Both the position numbers and the translations under genes were made by a program. Source: Rubripirellula sp. (GTDB lineage Bacteria > Planctomycetota > Planctomycetia > Pirellulales > Pirellulaceae). From it: a stretch of 64,000 nucleotides of DNA. A model generated the notes under the pieces. It had not been told where the DNA came from. It saw only the letters and a program-made list of their open reading frames with translations, and ran no database searches. Each line of letters opens with the position of its first letter. Position 1 is the first letter of the stretch. The stretch spans positions 1-64,000 of the forward strand of contig JAPKCI010000001.1 of NCBI GenBank assembly GCA_028823035.1, written 5' to 3'. Below, piece by piece: positions 7,816 to 16,900 of this stretch.

Positions 7816-9078
7816 TTAACAGACCGGAGCGGTAGCGACCCGACCCGCTGGTACAGGAAAATCCTCACACAGTTCGCGGACGGCACAGCGAATCTTTTCA
7901 TGCTGAACTGCATCATCCGAGTTGGTCAACGACTGATGGATCCATGCACCAACACGCTTCATTTCTTCGGTGCCCATGCCGCGAGTTGTTAATGCCGGTG
8001 TTCCAATGCGGATTCCTGAGGGATCCATCGGTTTGCGGGTGTCAAAAGGAATCATGTTCATATTCACAGTGATCCCAGAGTGATCCAGAACAGCCTCGGC
8101 CTTCTTGCCACCAAGCCCAGCCGCTGTGACATCAACCAGCATCAAATGATTCTCCGTTCCACCGCTGACCAGAGGCAGGCCACTGGCAATCAGTGTCTCA
8201 GCAAGCACTTTGGCATTGTCGATCACAGCTTGACCATACGCCTTGAAGTCGTCCGCCATGGCTTCACCAAAGCAGACAGCCTTGGCTGCCACAACGTGCA
8301 TCAAGGGTCCGCCTTGAGTGCCTGGGAACACATTGCGATTGACCAGTTTGAGGTGTTCTCCCTTGCACAGGATCAAACCGCTGCGCGGGCCACGAAGGGT
8401 TTTGTGCGTCGTGGTTGTGACATAATCGGCATAGGGAACCGGACTATTATGAACTCCGGCGGCGACCAGTCCTGCGTAATGTGCCATGTCGACCATCAGC
8501 AGGGCGCCGACTTCATTGGCAATTTCAGCGAACTTGTCGTGGGGAATCTCACGCGGATAGGCACTCGCACCAGCCACGATCAGCTTTGGTTTGTGCTCAC
8601 GAGCCAGCGAAGCAATCTGATCAAAATCGAGCCGATGTGTCTCGGGATCCACACCGTAGCTATGAAAGTTGTAGAGCCGACCGCTGATATTCAGCTTCAT
8701 CCCGTGGGTCAGATGACCACCATGGGCCAAATCGAGCCCAAGAACATGATCGCCAGGATCGAGGCAACTCAGGTAGACAGCCATATTGGCTTGTGACCCG
8801 CTATGTGGCTGAACATTGGCAGCCTCGGCACCAAAGAGTTGCCGAGCCCTTTCCAAGGCAATGTTCTCGACGACATCAACATGCTCGCAACCACCGTAGT
8901 ACCTTCGCCCTGGGTACCCTTCAGCGTACTTGTTCGTCAGCACGCTGCCGGCGGCCTGCATGATTGCCAAGCTGGTGTAATTTTCGCTGGCGATCATCTC
9001 GAGACCATCCTGCTGACGGACCGCCTCGGCTTCAATCGCATCCCAAACGGCTGGATCTTGCTGCTGCAATGGGTTCAT
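7816..9078 (-). CDS. glyA: Serine hydroxymethyltransferase
   Basis: A 420-residue PLP enzyme converting serine and tetrahydrofolate to glycine and methylene-tetrahydrofolate, the main source of one-carbon units. Family signatures are clear: MIASENYTS near the N-terminus, [20 protein letters not shown], the HSGSQAN loop, and the PLP-lysine motif [13 protein letters not shown]. Near the C-terminus [17 protein letters not shown] is typical. Length is normal. The ATG at 9078 agrees with other family members. Monocistronic. Confidence 0.98.
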   Translation of the reverse strand: MNPLQQQDPAVWDAIEAEAVRQQDGLEMIASENYTSLAIMQAAGSVLTNKYAEGYPGRRYYGGCEHVDVVENIALERARQLFGAEAANVQPHSGSQANMAVYLSCLDPGDHVLGLDLAHGGHLTHGMKLNISGRLYNFHSYGVDPETHRLDFDQIASLAREHKPKLIVAGASAYPREIPHDKFAEIANEVGALLMVDMAHYAGLVAAGVHNSPVPYADYVTTTTHKTLRGPRSGLILCKGEHLKLVNRNVFPGTQGGPLMHVVAAKAVCFGEAMADDFKAYGQAVIDNAKVLAETLIASGLPLVSGGTENHLMLVDVTAAGLGGKKAEAVLDHSGITVNMNMIPFDTRKPMDPSGIRIGTPALTTRGMGTEEMKRVGAWIHQSLTNSDDAVQHEKIRCAVRELCEDFPVPAGRVATAPVC

Positions 9079-9480
9079 TCGGCCTATTCTCGATGATGTA
9101 GGGGTAGATGATTACGGGTATACCGGGCGAACCCGGCAAGATTGGCACGGGCAAAACACCCGTCCATGAATTGTCGACGTCTATTGTCAGACCGTCAATG
9201 TCGGCGATTAGATCACTTCGGAGAGCCGAACTGGAGCGTTCTTGGGGCTCGTTTGTTGGAAACAATGGGAAGAACCGAGAAAGAATGTTTGGATTCCGAG
9301 TACTTTATCGGATAAAACGGTAAGTTGTGCTGAACTAAGCACCTCTCTCGCGCGTTGAATGGATAGTGGCGTCCCCCACACGCCCATTTCGACCCAAAAA
9401 GCTCTGTAATTTCTGTCAATGCTTTGCCATGACCTAACCTTTCCAAGCATCCCGCTCCTTAACTATCTCAAGTGTCTGGA
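9079..9480. other. Intergenic region between divergent glyA and protease genes
   Basis: About 400 bases expected to hold the promoters of glyA (minus) and the zinc protease (plus). I found no folate or glycine riboswitch-like structure and no repeat beyond a weak TTGTT-GGA-AACAA inverted repeat at 9253-9265. Open frames here are unsupported. Confidence 0.5.
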
Positions 9481-12471
9481 ATGAAATACCAATACCAAAT
9501 CATCGCTCTTGCCATTGCTTTCGCCCCATTGGGGGCGGCTCAAGCAGATCTCGCACCCTTTGATAAAGTCTCTGAGGGGTACACCAAAATCGCTGTTAGC
9601 GATCAGAGCAACTCCAAAGGATTGTTCTCGCTGTGGAAAAAGGACAAAGATGCCCAGTTGTTGGGCGAACTGCCCAAGAACTTCATGGGCAAGAACTATT
9701 TCATCGCTCTCACGGTCAGCAGCGGAGACAAATATGCCGGTCTGCAGTCGGGTGACTGGGTCGTGCAATGGCGTCGCTACGGTGATCGTTTAGCCCTGAT
9801 TGTTCCCAACCTCGACATCCGGGCCACGGGTGATGCAGAGAGCAAAGCGTCAGTCAAACGACTCTTCACCGACCGAGTCTTGCTGGATGTATCGATCCTC
9901 GCTTTGGGGCCGAGCGGTGGACCAGTCATCGACTTGGACGCACTGTTGATGGGCAACGCGAGTCGCTTCTTTGGCTCCTCGGTTCGCATCAGCAATACCA
10001 GAATCAACAAATTGTCTTCGGCCAAAGTTTTCCCAAGCAACGTTGAAATTGCCTTTGAAATCGTGGGTGGCAGCGGACGTCTTCAAACCATTCACTACTC
10101 ATTCAGCGAAGTCCCGAGCGCCGCAGCAGGATACAAGCCTCGCAAGGCAGACGAACGAATCGGCTATTTCACAACTTCCTTCTCGGACTTGAGCAAGTAC
10201 GAAGACGACGACACACGGGTGCGGTTTATCAACCGGTGGAAACTGGAGAAGCGCGACCCCGCCTTGAAACTGAGTCCTCCGAAAGAACCAATTCGCTTTT
10301 ATGTTGAGCACACCGCACCCGTCCGTTATCGAAGATGGATCAAAGCGGGTGTCGATTACTGGAACAAGGCGTTTGAGAAAGTTGGCTTGGTTGACTCCAT
10401 CGTGATCGAATATCAGGACGCACAAAGTGGCGCCCACATGGAGAAAGATCCCGAGGATGTGCGTTTCAACTTCATCCGCTGGTTGAACAATGACGTCGGT
10501 ACAGCGATCGGACCGAGCCGCGTTCATCCTGAAACTGGTGAGATCCTGGACGCCGACATCATTTTGACTGACGGTTGGATCCGCCACTTCAACTACAACT
10601 ACGAAGACCTGATGCCCAAACTGGCAATGGAAGGCATGGCTCCTGAAACGCTGGCATGGCTTGGCCGAAATCCTCGATGGGACCCCCGCGTTCGCTTGGC
10701 GCCACCAGAAAAGGCCAATTACCTGAGAGCTGAGTACCAACGGCAAGCTCAGCAGCCAATGGCTGGCTTTAAAATGGCACAAGCCGATCCCTCTCTTTTG
10801 GGTGATGATGAATTCGATGGCCTGTATGGACACATCAGTCAGAAAAATGGTTTTTGCATGGCGGCCAGCGGTCGCAACCTTGATCTTGCTCTGGCACGAA
10901 TGGATTGGGCGCTGTCGCTGATGGCCGGCGAAGAAGCCGAAAAGGAAAAGAAGAAAAAGAAAAAGAAGGAGCAAGCGAAGGAGAAAGACGGCGACAAAAA
11001 AGAGGACGCCAACGAAGACAAAGAGGACGAGAAAGCTGACAAGGACGACGAAGAGAAGAAAGACGACAGCGACAAAAAAGAGGGCGACACCGAAGACTCC
11101 GACAAGAAGCCTGAAGACGCACCCAAGATCCCCAATGCCTCTCTGGTAGATGGCATGCCCGAATGGTTTGTCGGACCGCTGCTCGCTGATCTTGTCGCCC
11201 ACGAAGTTGGTCACACCCTCGGACTGCGGCACAACTTCAAAGCATCGGGTTTGATGACGCTCGACGAAATCAACAGTGAGGATGTGAAAGGTAAGAAAAC
11301 CTTCACCGCTTCGGTGATGGATTACACACCCATCAACTATCGCTTCGAGTCAGGTGATGTTCAGGGCGACTACGCCATGATCGACATCGGACCTTACGAT
11401 TACTGGGCCATTGAGTATGGGTACACCTTTGACGACAAGAAACTGGCTGACATTCTCAAACGTTGCCACGAACCTGAACTGCAGTACGCAACGGATGAAG
11501 ACACTAACGGGCCTGACCCGTTGGCACGTCGATACGACTTCTCAAAGGATCCGCTTGACTACGCCAATGAACAGAAAAAGTTGATCAAGTTGTATCGCGA
11601 TCGGATTCTCGACAAGTTTGTCAAAGATGGTGACAGTTGGGCCAAAGCTCGACGGGGCTACGAGCTGACACTCAGCTTGCAAACCCGTGCATCAAACATG
11701 ATGGCGAACTGGATTGGTGGTGCGTTTGTCAACCGCGACAAAAAAGGTGACCCCGGCGATCGTCCCCCAGTGGAAGTGGTCCCAGCCGCACAGCAAAGGG
11801 CCGCTTTGGAATTCGTGATCAATACCGCTTTCAATGACGAGTCGTATGGATTGACACCAAAGCTGCTCGAGCGAATGAGTGTCGATAAGTGGTTGGATCG
11901 GGGTTCCCGTGGGGCCATGTCCAATGAAGCGCCTTGGCCAATCCATGATCGCATTCTCGGGGTTCAGGCCTCTGCCCTGACTCTGTTGATGAACCCCACC
12001 ACACTGCGTCGGGTTTACGACAATGAGTTGCGACTGCCTGAAGATGTCGACACATTGACCCTCCCAGAGTTGCTGGCAGCCATCAATGAGTCGGTCTGGA
12101 GTGAGCTGTCCAAGGATTGCCCCGATGATCGCAATGATCGCAAGCCGATGATCTCATCTCTACGACGCAACCTGCAGCGTGAGCACATGCAACGATTGGT
12201 TGATCTGATCCTCGAACCTTCTGATGACACTGCGGCACACAAGCCTATCAGTAACCTCGCCAGGATGGAGTTACGGGAACTTTCTGGTCGCATTCAGGAC
12301 TCCGTCGATAAGTGCGGCAAGAAAATGGATGCCTACACCATGGCTCACCTGTCCGAGACCAAAGAACGGATCGATCGTGCTTTGGACGCCGGTTACACCT
12401 ACAACGCAGCGGCAACTTCTGCCCCCGTGTTGATGATGTTGGGACGGGAAACAACCGACTTCGAACAGTAG
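9481..12471 (+). CDS. Secreted zinc-dependent metalloprotease (DUF5117/DUF4953 type) with a charged insertion
   Basis: A protein of 996 residues with an N-terminal signal peptide (MKYQYQIIALAIAFAPLGAAQA). The zinc site is HEVGHTLGLRHNF (H574, E575, H578, H584), the extended HExxHxxGxxH metzincin pattern; MDYTPINY downstream probably carries the Met-turn. The region before it resembles the DUF5117 domain, and the region around and after the zinc site resembles DUF4953. About 70 residues just before the catalytic helix (roughly 484-556) are nearly all Lys, Glu and Asp, an unusual low-complexity insertion. I prefer ATG 9481 to the GTG three codons earlier. A strong terminator follows. Substrate unknown; probably envelope or extracellular proteins. 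Confidence 0.9.
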   Translation: MKYQYQIIALAIAFAPLGAAQADLAPFDKVSEGYTKIAVSDQSNSKGLFSLWKKDKDAQLLGELPKNFMGKNYFIALTVSSGDKYAGLQSGDWVVQWRRYGDRLALIVPNLDIRATGDAESKASVKRLFTDRVLLDVSILALGPSGGPVIDLDALLMGNASRFFGSSVRISNTRINKLSSAKVFPSNVEIAFEIVGGSGRLQTIHYSFSEVPSAAAGYKPRKADERIGYFTTSFSDLSKYEDDDTRVRFINRWKLEKRDPALKLSPPKEPIRFYVEHTAPVRYRRWIKAGVDYWNKAFEKVGLVDSIVIEYQDAQSGAHMEKDPEDVRFNFIRWLNNDVGTAIGPSRVHPETGEILDADIILTDGWIRHFNYNYEDLMPKLAMEGMAPETLAWLGRNPRWDPRVRLAPPEKANYLRAEYQRQAQQPMAGFKMAQADPSLLGDDEFDGLYGHISQKNGFCMAASGRNLDLALARMDWALSLMAGEEAEKEKKKKKKKEQAKEKDGDKKEDANEDKEDEKADKDDEEKKDDSDKKEGDTEDSDKKPEDAPKIPNASLVDGMPEWFVGPLLADLVAHEVGHTLGLRHNFKASGLMTLDEINSEDVKGKKTFTASVMDYTPINYRFESGDVQGDYAMIDIGPYDYWAIEYGYTFDDKKLADILKRCHEPELQYATDEDTNGPDPLARRYDFSKDPLDYANEQKKLIKLYRDRILDKFVKDGDSWAKARRGYELTLSLQTRASNMMANWIGGAFVNRDKKGDPGDRPPVEVVPAAQQRAALEFVINTAFNDESYGLTPKLLERMSVDKWLDRGSRGAMSNEAPWPIHDRILGVQASALTLLMNPTTLRRVYDNELRLPEDVDTLTLPELLAAINESVWSELSKDCPDDRNDRKPMISSLRRNLQREHMQRLVDLILEPSDDTAAHKPISNLARMELRELSGRIQDSVDKCGKKMDAYTMAHLSETKERIDRALDAGYTYNAAATSAPVLMMLGRETTDFEQ

Positions 12472-12516
12472 TGTTCGATCAGGTAAACATCTGCTGAACT
12501 GCAGTGCACGATTTGA

Positions 12517-12545
12517 GGGCGTCTCGCTTGCGAGACGCCCTTTTT
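12517..12545 (+). terminator. Rho-independent terminator after the zinc protease
   Basis: GGGCGTCTCGC (12517-12527) and GCGAGACGCCC (12530-12540) form a perfect 11-bp stem with a very tight loop, followed by five T at 12541-12545. It starts 46 bases after the protease stop. Confidence 0.95.
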
Positions 12546-12640
12546 CTATGCGCGAATACCGAATTCCCTGCCACACTGTCGCGAACCAGCTAAACTGCCA
12601 TCAACCTGTACCGACATCCTGTGCTTGCGGAGCCCAACCC

Positions 12641-13828
12641 ATGCAACGCTCATTTTTCTTTTCGATTACTTTTTGGATCACGTTGCCCTGGTTGCTGAAT
12701 GCAGGAAACCTCACGGCTGAAGACTTGAAGTTCGACAAGACCGTCATCGACGCAAATCTGGGTAAGGTTTGCTACGCCGTCACTGCTGCAGACGTCGACG
12801 GCGACAACCGTCTGGACGCCGTCGCCATCAGCGAACGTGAAGCCATCTGGTATCGGAACCCCGATTGGAAAAAACATGTCATGATAAGTGACGCCGTCAC
12901 CAAAGACCATGTCTGCATCACAGCAGGCGACATCGATGGAGACGGCAAAGTGGACTTTGCTCTAGGCGCAGGCTGGCCAAATAATGGAGGAGAAATCTTC
13001 TGGATTCAGCGTAACGCCTCACTTGAATCACCATGGACGGTTCATCCGATCGGGGCCGAGGCATGGACGCACCGAATGAGGTTTGCTGATGTGCTTGGCA
13101 AAGGTCGTGATCAACTGGTAGTGACGCCGCTCAACGGCGATGCCAACAACGGCATTCGCCTGCTTGCATTTCCAATTCCCACCAAGCCAGAGACCGGCCC
13201 GTGGACGCCGCAAGTCATGGCGAGATCATTGAATCGAGCTCATAATCATTGGCACGTCAGCAATTCGAGATCGTCTGAACCTGATCAAACCATCGTGGCC
13301 AGCCAAGAAGGTTTGAGCCTTGTCCAACTTGGATCGGAAGGCAAATTCACCGTGACGCCCATCGCTACAGGTGCCAGCAGTGAGCAGCCGAACCTACGCG
13401 GATCCGGCGAAGTCAAAAAAGGGAAACTAGGCTCAAAAACCATGTTGGCCGCAATCGAGCCGATGCACGGAAATCAAGTCGTTGTGTATCTCGCCGACAG
13501 CCTGCAAGCAGGCATGCAGCGAGTAGTCCTGGACGATACTTTCGCTCAGGGACATGCCATCTGGTGCGCTGATTTCAATGGTGATGGCCAGGACGAAGTG
13601 GTTGCGGCTCACCGCAAAGCAAAAGCTGATGGCACGCCGGCAGGTATCTATCTGTATCAGGCCAGCAATGCAGAGGGCATGCACTGGGAGCGGACGAAAC
13701 TCGACGCCCCCATGGCATGCGAGGATCTGTGGTGTGACGATTTCGACGGGGACGGCAAAATTGACATTCTTGCGGGGGGTCGCGCGACACACGACGTCAA
13801 TCTCTATCTCAATCGGTCGGCCCGGTAA
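12641..13828 (+). CDS. Secreted FG-GAP/VCBS beta-propeller protein
   Basis: A protein of 395 residues. After a hydrophobic N-terminus (RSFFFSITFWITLPWLLNAG) it contains calcium-binding-like repeats: DVDGDNRLDAV, DIDGDGKVDFALG, DFNGDGQDEVVAA and DFDGDGKIDILAGG. These are FG-GAP/VCBS blades that build an integrin-like propeller. Such proteins are numerous in planctomycetes; most have no assigned function. ATG 12641 is chosen because it gives the signal peptide; 31 upstream in-frame codons overlap the region just after the terminator. It is transcribed separately from the protease. Confidence 0.87.
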   Translation: MQRSFFFSITFWITLPWLLNAGNLTAEDLKFDKTVIDANLGKVCYAVTAADVDGDNRLDAVAISEREAIWYRNPDWKKHVMISDAVTKDHVCITAGDIDGDGKVDFALGAGWPNNGGEIFWIQRNASLESPWTVHPIGAEAWTHRMRFADVLGKGRDQLVVTPLNGDANNGIRLLAFPIPTKPETGPWTPQVMARSLNRAHNHWHVSNSRSSEPDQTIVASQEGLSLVQLGSEGKFTVTPIATGASSEQPNLRGSGEVKKGKLGSKTMLAAIEPMHGNQVVVYLADSLQAGMQRVVLDDTFAQGHAIWCADFNGDGQDEVVAAHRKAKADGTPAGIYLYQASNAEGMHWERTKLDAPMACEDLWCDDFDGDGKIDILAGGRATHDVNLYLNRSAR

Positions 13829-14170
13829 GCGGGAATCGCGTCCCATGATTCTTTTAATCCAAACAACCACAACAAGTTAACAGGTTCCGAAAAATCAGAA
13901 TCCGTTCACAACGGGCGATCACTTCAGTTATTGCGTCCAATGCGCCGATAAGTTTGTCATAGGACCTAGAAACACCACGCCTCACCTGAGTGTAATTCTC
14001 GCCTTGAGTGTCGAACGATTTATCGATCACACACTTGGCAAGTCATCAGGCAACAAACAATACCGCTTTCTGTTCCGGTTGCTTCGGTACCGAAGCGGTT
14101 GAAACTACCGGAGGCTGAACTACTTTCATTACCTAATATCTTTTTATCGTCTTACAACTGTATAAATTGC
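13829..14170. other. Intergenic region with a palindrome upstream of the FixJ-type regulator
   Basis: About 340 bases with no supported gene. The notable element is the 16-bp palindrome at 14082-14097. The region should include the promoter of the response regulator. Confidence 0.5.
14082..14097. promoter_or_regulatory. 16-bp perfect palindrome, candidate operator
   Basis: GCTTCGGTACCGAAGC is fully self-complementary. It lies 73 bases upstream of the regulator's ATG, and a further CCGCTT half-site at 14064-14069 echoes the AAGCGG overlapping its right end. The position suits binding of a dimeric regulator, perhaps the LuxR-type protein itself. There is no direct evidence of binding. Confidence 0.4.
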
Positions 14171-14821
14171 ATGTCTTGCATTAAGTCGCCGTCTCCAACT
14201 GTTTACCTGATCGATGATGATCCAAACGATGTCGTGATCATCCAGCGGTTATGTGAATCTGTCGGTTTAAAAGTAGAAAGTTTTTTATCGCCTCAGGAAT
14301 TCCTGATACAGGTCGGGCCGAGCGCGTCGGGCTGCATTGTTGCGGACTTGATGATGCCTGAGATGACTGGCCTGCAACTGCACGCACGGCTTCGAAATTC
14401 CAAAGCTGCAATTCCGATCATTGTCATGACAGGACATGCGGATGCGCAAACGTGCCGCACAGCGCTCCGCAATGGAGTCTTTGATTTTGTGGAAAAGAGC
14501 TTCAACCCGCACGATCTGCTGGTCGTGATACAGACAGCCATCGAAGCAAACGCCAAAATGAACAGTGAGCGGAATCTTCGCGATTTGGTAATGCAACAAC
14601 TCGACAATCTGTCCAAACGCGAGGACGAAGTCATGAAGTTGCTTGTCACCGGATTGACGCTTAAGGCGATCGCCATCGCACTTGGAATCTCTGTTCAGAC
14701 TGCCTCCAAGCACCGCATTCGACTTTTTGAGAAGCTTGGCGTGCACAACGAAGTCGAATTGGTCAAGCTGACAATGCGGATTGACCCCAATCTGCCGCTG
14801 GCGGCCTATGACGCTGCCTGA
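14171..14821 (+). CDS. FixJ/NarL-type response regulator (receiver + LuxR HTH)
   Basis: A protein of 216 residues. The N-terminal receiver has the acidic cluster in VYLIDDDPNDV, phospho-acceptor D59 (CIVADLMMPEMTG), the conserved Thr in VMTGHAD and the lysine in FVEKSF, the layout of the FixJ subgroup. The C-terminal HTH reads LSKREDEVMKLLVTGLTLK then AIALGISVQTASKHR-RLFEKLGV, a standard LuxR-type DNA-binding domain. I start at ATG 14171; a TTG at 14099 would add 24 residues of no recognisable structure. No cognate kinase is adjacent. Confidence 0.93.
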   Translation: MSCIKSPSPTVYLIDDDPNDVVIIQRLCESVGLKVESFLSPQEFLIQVGPSASGCIVADLMMPEMTGLQLHARLRNSKAAIPIIVMTGHADAQTCRTALRNGVFDFVEKSFNPHDLLVVIQTAIEANAKMNSERNLRDLVMQQLDNLSKREDEVMKLLVTGLTLKAIAIALGISVQTASKHRIRLFEKLGVHNEVELVKLTMRIDPNLPLAAYDAA

Positions 14822-14832
14822 ATCACTGCGAC

Positions 14833-15744
14833 TCACATCCGGGCAAGGATCTCTTTCACTTGCGCACGCTGCGGCAGCATGAAGTGATTGAATGGCTCTG
14901 CCATATGATCACTACAGATGCCATGGATCGAAAGCGCACACTTGGTTGCCTTGATGAATCGGCTGGCATATTTGCCAACCGTATAGATTTGTTGCAACCT
15001 GTCCACTCGCTGGTTCAGCACATCAATCTGCTGGACATCCCGGGACATGGCCGCTTGGCAAAGGTCTACGAATAGCTGCGGATAAATATTTGCGCCTCCG
15101 TTTACACCTCCATCACCACCCATGAGAATCGCTTCTGTGGTGAGATGTTCAGGCCCAATCAACATGGACCAATCGGGACGCACCTCCTTCAACTGCAGCA
15201 TTTGCTGAAAGTACTTCAGATCGCCACTGCTGTCTTTGACGCCGACGATTTGCTCATGCCTCGTCAGAATTCGTAACGTATCGATTTCAAACCAGACTTT
15301 GGTCAGGCTGGGCATATTGTAAAGCATCAGTGGCAATGGCAGCGATTCCACGATATCCGCTATGTACTGAATCAGCTCAGTTTGTCCGGCAGGAAAATAG
15401 TAAGGCGTCGACAATACGGCAGCATCAGCTCCGGACTCTTTTGCAAACTCCGCGAGGTTCAATGACTCCACCAGAGAGGTGTCGGTGATCCCGACGAGAA
15501 CAGGAACCCGATCGGCGACGATCTCGGTTACCAGCTGAATGAAGTCACGACGCAATCGATAACTGAGACTCGGCGCCTCGCCTGTCGTACCGAGAATGAA
15601 TATCCCGCTTACGCCCCCTTGAATCACGTGTTCAAGCAGCCGTTGAGTGCCGGGACGATCAATCTTGTCACGATCTTCCAGAGGCGTGACCAGAGGAGGA
15701 ACAATCCCGCGGTACAGCGGTTCAGGCGGTGGAGTGGATGTCAT
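14833..15744 (-). CDS. DapA-like (dihydrodipicolinate synthase / N-acetylneuraminate lyase family) aldolase
   Basis: A 303-residue class I aldolase TIM barrel. GTTGEAPSL is the substrate-carboxylate loop, Y142 in LMLYNMP is the catalytic tyrosine, and K170 in VGVKDSSGD is the Schiff-base lysine. All key residues are intact. The family covers lysine biosynthesis (DapA) and several keto-acid lyases; lysine genes are absent here, so a lyase role is at least as likely. It starts 4 bases after the stop of the ATP-grasp gene, so the two are almost certainly in one operon. Confidence 0.9.
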   Translation of the reverse strand: MTSTPPPEPLYRGIVPPLVTPLEDRDKIDRPGTQRLLEHVIQGGVSGIFILGTTGEAPSLSYRLRRDFIQLVTEIVADRVPVLVGITDTSLVESLNLAEFAKESGADAAVLSTPYYFPAGQTELIQYIADIVESLPLPLMLYNMPSLTKVWFEIDTLRILTRHEQIVGVKDSSGDLKYFQQMLQLKEVRPDWSMLIGPEHLTTEAILMGGDGGVNGGANIYPQLFVDLCQAAMSRDVQQIDVLNQRVDRLQQIYTVGKYASRFIKATKCALSIHGICSDHMAEPFNHFMLPQRAQVKEILARM

Positions 15745-15748
15745 ATTT

Positions 15749-16777
15749 TCAAACTGTCATCCAAGCCGCTTTGTAGCCCAGGCCCAAATTCAGAATTCGC
15801 TGCAACAACGCTTCATAGGAGATACCCACTGCTTCAGCTGACTCTGCGAGGTCTTCACCGAACTCGATGTTCGGGTTGGCATTGGCTTCGATCACATAGA
15901 TCTCACCTTGGTCGGTCATCCGCAAGTCCATCCGGCCATATCCACTCATACTGAGCGCCCGGTACACACGTTTGCACAATTTCGAAATACGTTCCTGCGT
16001 AGCCGCGTCCAAATCGTGTGCCGCATGTGTTGTGATCTGATGTTTTTCTTGATACTTGCGATCCCATTTAACCCGACTGGTTGCAATGCGGGCAAGATCT
16101 TCGGGCATACTTCCAAAGTTCATTTCCCAGGCAGGAAACGTTCGCAAACGTGTATTCCCCAGCACCCCTACGTACAATTCGCGGCCCTCAATGTACTGTT
16201 CAGCAATCGCATCATCACTGGTTTTCTCATGGATGAAATGCACTCGTTCAGCCAACGCCTCATCATCATGAACAATGGATGCCTGTGCGATTCCATAAGA
16301 GGCATCTTCGATAGTCGACTTCACGAACAATGGAAATGAGAGCCTCTTTGGACGATGAACTGCACGGCCGATCGGAAAAACAGTGAATCGCGGAGTAAGT
16401 ATACGGTGGTACGTCAGGACCTTTTTCGAAAGAGCCTTGTCCTTGGTCAGCAACAGGCCGCGGGGATTACATCCAGTGTAGGGTTGCTGCATAAGTTCAA
16501 GATAGCTGATTACCGCAAAGTCGTAGGTCACAACACCGTGAAATTCCTCCAGCATCATGAACGTGATGTTGGGTTGAAAATCACGCAGCGTTTTCCGAAT
16601 GGGTGCCAGATCATCGTAGACCCCCAGCGGAAGAACGTCATGCCCGAGCCTTCGCAGGGACTCGCAGACATCGAATTCAGCTTTCCATGGGTCCATTTCG
16701 AGTTTCGAAACACCCTCAAGGGTCTCGGGTGGCACATGACCATCACGGACAAGCACCAAAACACGAAGTTTCCTCAT
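15749..16777 (-). CDS. D-alanine-D-alanine-ligase-like ATP-grasp enzyme
   Basis: A protein of 342 residues with the ATP-grasp fold of the Ddl/RimK class. An N-terminal Rossmann-like part (MRKLRVLVLVRDG) is followed by the ATP-binding region with LTKDKALSKKVL, FPLFVKST, DASYGI and EQYIEGRELYVGVLG. The metal-binding end motif reads YVIEANANPNIEFGED, where Ddl would have a LPGMT-type sequence. It should join a carboxylate to an amine through an acyl phosphate, but the substrate is probably not D-alanine. It sits between a zinc metallopeptidase gene (123 bases upstream) and a DapA-like gene (4 bases downstream), all on the minus strand. Confidence 0.88.
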   Translation of the reverse strand: MRKLRVLVLVRDGHVPPETLEGVSKLEMDPWKAEFDVCESLRRLGHDVLPLGVYDDLAPIRKTLRDFQPNITFMMLEEFHGVVTYDFAVISYLELMQQPYTGCNPRGLLLTKDKALSKKVLTYHRILTPRFTVFPIGRAVHRPKRLSFPLFVKSTIEDASYGIAQASIVHDDEALAERVHFIHEKTSDDAIAEQYIEGRELYVGVLGNTRLRTFPAWEMNFGSMPEDLARIATSRVKWDRKYQEKHQITTHAAHDLDAATQERISKLCKRVYRALSMSGYGRMDLRMTDQGEIYVIEANANPNIEFGEDLAESAEAVGISYEALLQRILNLGLGYKAAWMTV

Positions 16778-16900
16778 CGGTTCACTCCAGGGTTGAGGCC
16801 CGCGGATGAATGAGTGTTGTATCGCGCTCGCGCCGTGAAGTTCAGCACCAACTGAGTGCTGGAAAGCTCAAGGGTGATTTCATGACTGCAACAGAAAAAC

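Noticed and set aside
10099-11232. 377-codon minus-strand open frame inside the zinc protease gene
   Set aside because: It is antisense to a clear protein with catalytic motifs; its Leu/Val/Phe-rich middle is the complement of the Lys/Asp/Glu insertion.
14833-15744. Assignment as dapA of lysine biosynthesis
   Set aside because: Active-site residues fit the whole superfamily, and neither gene context nor specific residues favour DapA, so I gave no gene symbol.
15749-16777. Assignment as D-alanine-D-alanine ligase (ddl)
   Set aside because: The end motif NANPNIE differs from the Ddl pattern and there is no mur gene context.
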